A stretch of DNA of 7,129 nucleotides from Candidatus Zixiibacteriota bacterium. GTDB taxonomy: Bacteria > Zixibacteria > MSB-5A5 > GN15 > FEB-12. Positions within the stretch are counted from its first letter, which is position 1. Every line of letters begins with the position of its first letter. The DNA lies in assembly GCA_023132995.1 (NCBI GenBank), contig JAGLXI010000118.1, forward strand, positions 1-7,129, read 5' to 3'. This document shows positions 6,377 to 7,129 of the stretch, piece after piece. A model generated the notes under the pieces. That model did no database searches. It worked only from the letters and a program-made list of their open reading frames with translations, and was not told the origin of the DNA. The position numbers and the translations under genes were made by a program.

Positions 6377-6426
6377 GCGTTCAGTCCACCAACGGCAGGG
6401 TCTGTCACCTGCCGCAGCCCAAACGC
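6377..6426 (-). other. Two-tier stem-loop in the probable mrp leader
   Basis: A perfect 7-bp stem CGGCAGG/CCTGCCG (arms 6408-6414 and 6393-6399, 8-base loop) is nested in a 6-pair outer stem GCGTTT/GAACGC (arms 6421-6426 and 6377-6382, one G-U). It lies directly after the -10-like TATATT. It could be a 5' leader element of mrp or the stem of a terminator for the gene before it, but no T-run follows. I cannot match it to a known riboswitch. Confidence 0.4.
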
Positions 6427-6433
6427 CGGGGCC

Positions 6434-6439
6434 AATATA
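6434..6439 (-). promoter_or_regulatory. mrp: Possible -10 element of an mrp promoter
   Basis: TATATT on the minus strand matches the -10 consensus at five of six positions in an AT-rich patch. The best -35 at a 16-base spacing, TTTAAT, matches only three of six. A transcript from here would have a leader of roughly 140 bases. Confidence 0.3.
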
Positions 6440-6588
6440 ATCAAATCCTGTATGAATTAAAGGGATAAGTTAACAGAAAGCGCCTCGCTCGGTGCGATTT
6501 TGGAGAGCATAGGCCATGATTTGGGGCTGTAACTTGGTGTCACCCGTCTGTTTGTGCTGTCGGTTCCCGTCGGTGAATGGCAGCCGCC

Positions 6589-7129
6589 TTATAGTATATG
6601 AATGGCGAACCGGCAGACGTCATCGCCCAGCATGACGGATTTGACCAACTCTACCCTGACGGGTCTCTCTATGATCGCCTCCCAGATCTTCTTGTACCAG
6701 CCGCCGCCGCAGTAGCAGTGGGTGGGTGAAATTTCTTCTGTGCTTGCCCGGGCGAAATCACAGTGGCAGTAGTAGAACCTTTGCTCCCGGTCGGTCTTGG
6801 CGGCGGCATGCTCAGCCGGGTGGCGCGGCGCCTTGGTACAGAAGATAACATCTTTATTTCTAATCGGCTTGATGAAGAACGGATTGCGATATATTTTCTC
6901 TATGAGCCGGTCGATGTCGCCGGTCTGTCTGTAGAAGGCGCGTAGTTCCTCGAGGGGTGCCTCGGTGTGAGGGCAGGAACAGGCGGTCATAATCTGCAGG
7001 CGGGCGTCTTTGTCCGGCACTATTTCATCCAGGCGCTTTATTGCTCTACGTGCCCAGCAGGATTTTTCTTCAAGTGAGACAAGATTCCCGCATCCCTCTG
7101 TCACTGCGAATTGCCTCACAATAAATGTT
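6589..7129 (-). CDS. Uncharacterised Cys-rich protein with three CxC motifs, 5' end probably beyond window
   Basis: I do not recognise a function. Counting from the first in-frame start candidate, a GTG at 7117-7119, there are 176 residues with ten cysteines (10, 21, 47, 49, 94, 118, 120, 135, 137, 169). Six of them form three CxC pairs: CSC, CHC and CYC. The segment RFYYCHCDFARA, then HCYCGGGWYKKIWEAI, and the end VKSVMLGDDVCRFAIHIL, vaguely recall small Cys-rich domain families annotated as hypothetical (possibly the DUF6144 group), from memory and unverified. No signal peptide or membrane segment is visible. The cysteine spacing suggests a metal or iron-sulphur site or redox pairs, which is inference. 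The frame stays open to the window edge and the GTG has no Shine-Dalgarno, so the true start is probably outside. The gene stops about 300 bases before mrp on the same strand. Confidence 0.75.
   Translation of the reverse strand, partial: TFIVRQFAVTEGCGNLVSLEEKSCWARRAIKRLDEIVPDKDARLQIMTACSCPHTEAPLEELRAFYRQTGDIDRLIEKIYRNPFFIKPIRNKDVIFCTKAPRHPAEHAAAKTDREQRFYYCHCDFARASTEEISPTHCYCGGGWYKKIWEAIIERPVRVELVKSVMLGDDVCRFAIHIL

Larger units (their letters stand above)
6288..6588. other. Non-coding spacer between the Cys-rich gene and mrp
   Basis: These 301 bases contain no credible gene on either strand. The minus strand holds a -10-like TATATT (6434-6439) followed by a GC-rich stretch of inverted repeats leading to the mrp start. 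The half nearest the Cys-rich gene (6440-6588) shows no clear terminator; I see no structured signal in it. Confidence 0.5.

Noticed and set aside
6022..6468. 148-codon plus-strand frame opposite the start of mrp
   Set aside because: It is antisense to conserved mrp codons and low-complexity serine-rich, typical of a shadow frame.
1..7129. Mobile element, CRISPR array, toxin-antitoxin or other defence system
   Set aside because: No transposase, integrase, repeat-spacer pattern or paired small genes were seen; the gene order is an ordinary chromosomal replication locus.

Overview
This is a bacterial chromosomal replication-initiation locus. In plus-strand coordinates, right to left, it carries a Cys-rich uncharacterised gene, mrp, dnaA, dnaN, recF and a MalK/UgpC-type ABC ATPase. 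All six genes are read from the minus strand. The two outermost genes are cut by the window edges. The organism cannot be named from the sequence. Mixed ATG, TTG and probable GTG starts, usable Shine-Dalgarno sequences and moderate GC fit many lineages. My impression of an uncultured FCB-group or Zixibacteria-like bacterium is only a guess from protein flavour.

Layout: 1-877 is the N-terminal 292 codons of a sugar-type ABC ATPase whose ATG lies one base after the recF stop. 879-1967 is recF. 1968-2077 is a spacer with a hairpin and a pure A/C mRNA leader. 2078-3190 is dnaN. 3191-3463 is an AT-rich spacer with three same-strand DnaA boxes and an 84% A+T stretch, the best oriC candidate. 3464-4819 is dnaA, with a TTG start. 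4820-5222 is a non-coding spacer with a fourth DnaA box and a weak promoter candidate. 5223-6287 is mrp. 6288-6588 is a non-coding spacer that probably holds the mrp promoter and a structured leader. 6589-7129 is the Cys-rich gene.

How the genes work together: DnaA binds the boxes and melts the AT-rich DNA. DnaN is the polymerase sliding clamp. RecF helps load RecA at gapped DNA. The fourth DnaA box, just ahead of dnaA, suggests autoregulation. Mrp is an iron-sulphur carrier-type P-loop ATPase with no evident mechanistic link to replication. The ABC ATPase is apparently co-translated with recF, which is an unusual neighbour.

I found no mobile element, CRISPR array, tRNA, rRNA or clearly novel multi-gene system. 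The points worth a second look are the origin architecture, the recF/ABC coupling, an Mrp without its CxxC iron-sulphur motif, the triple-CxC protein, and two structured or compositionally odd leaders.
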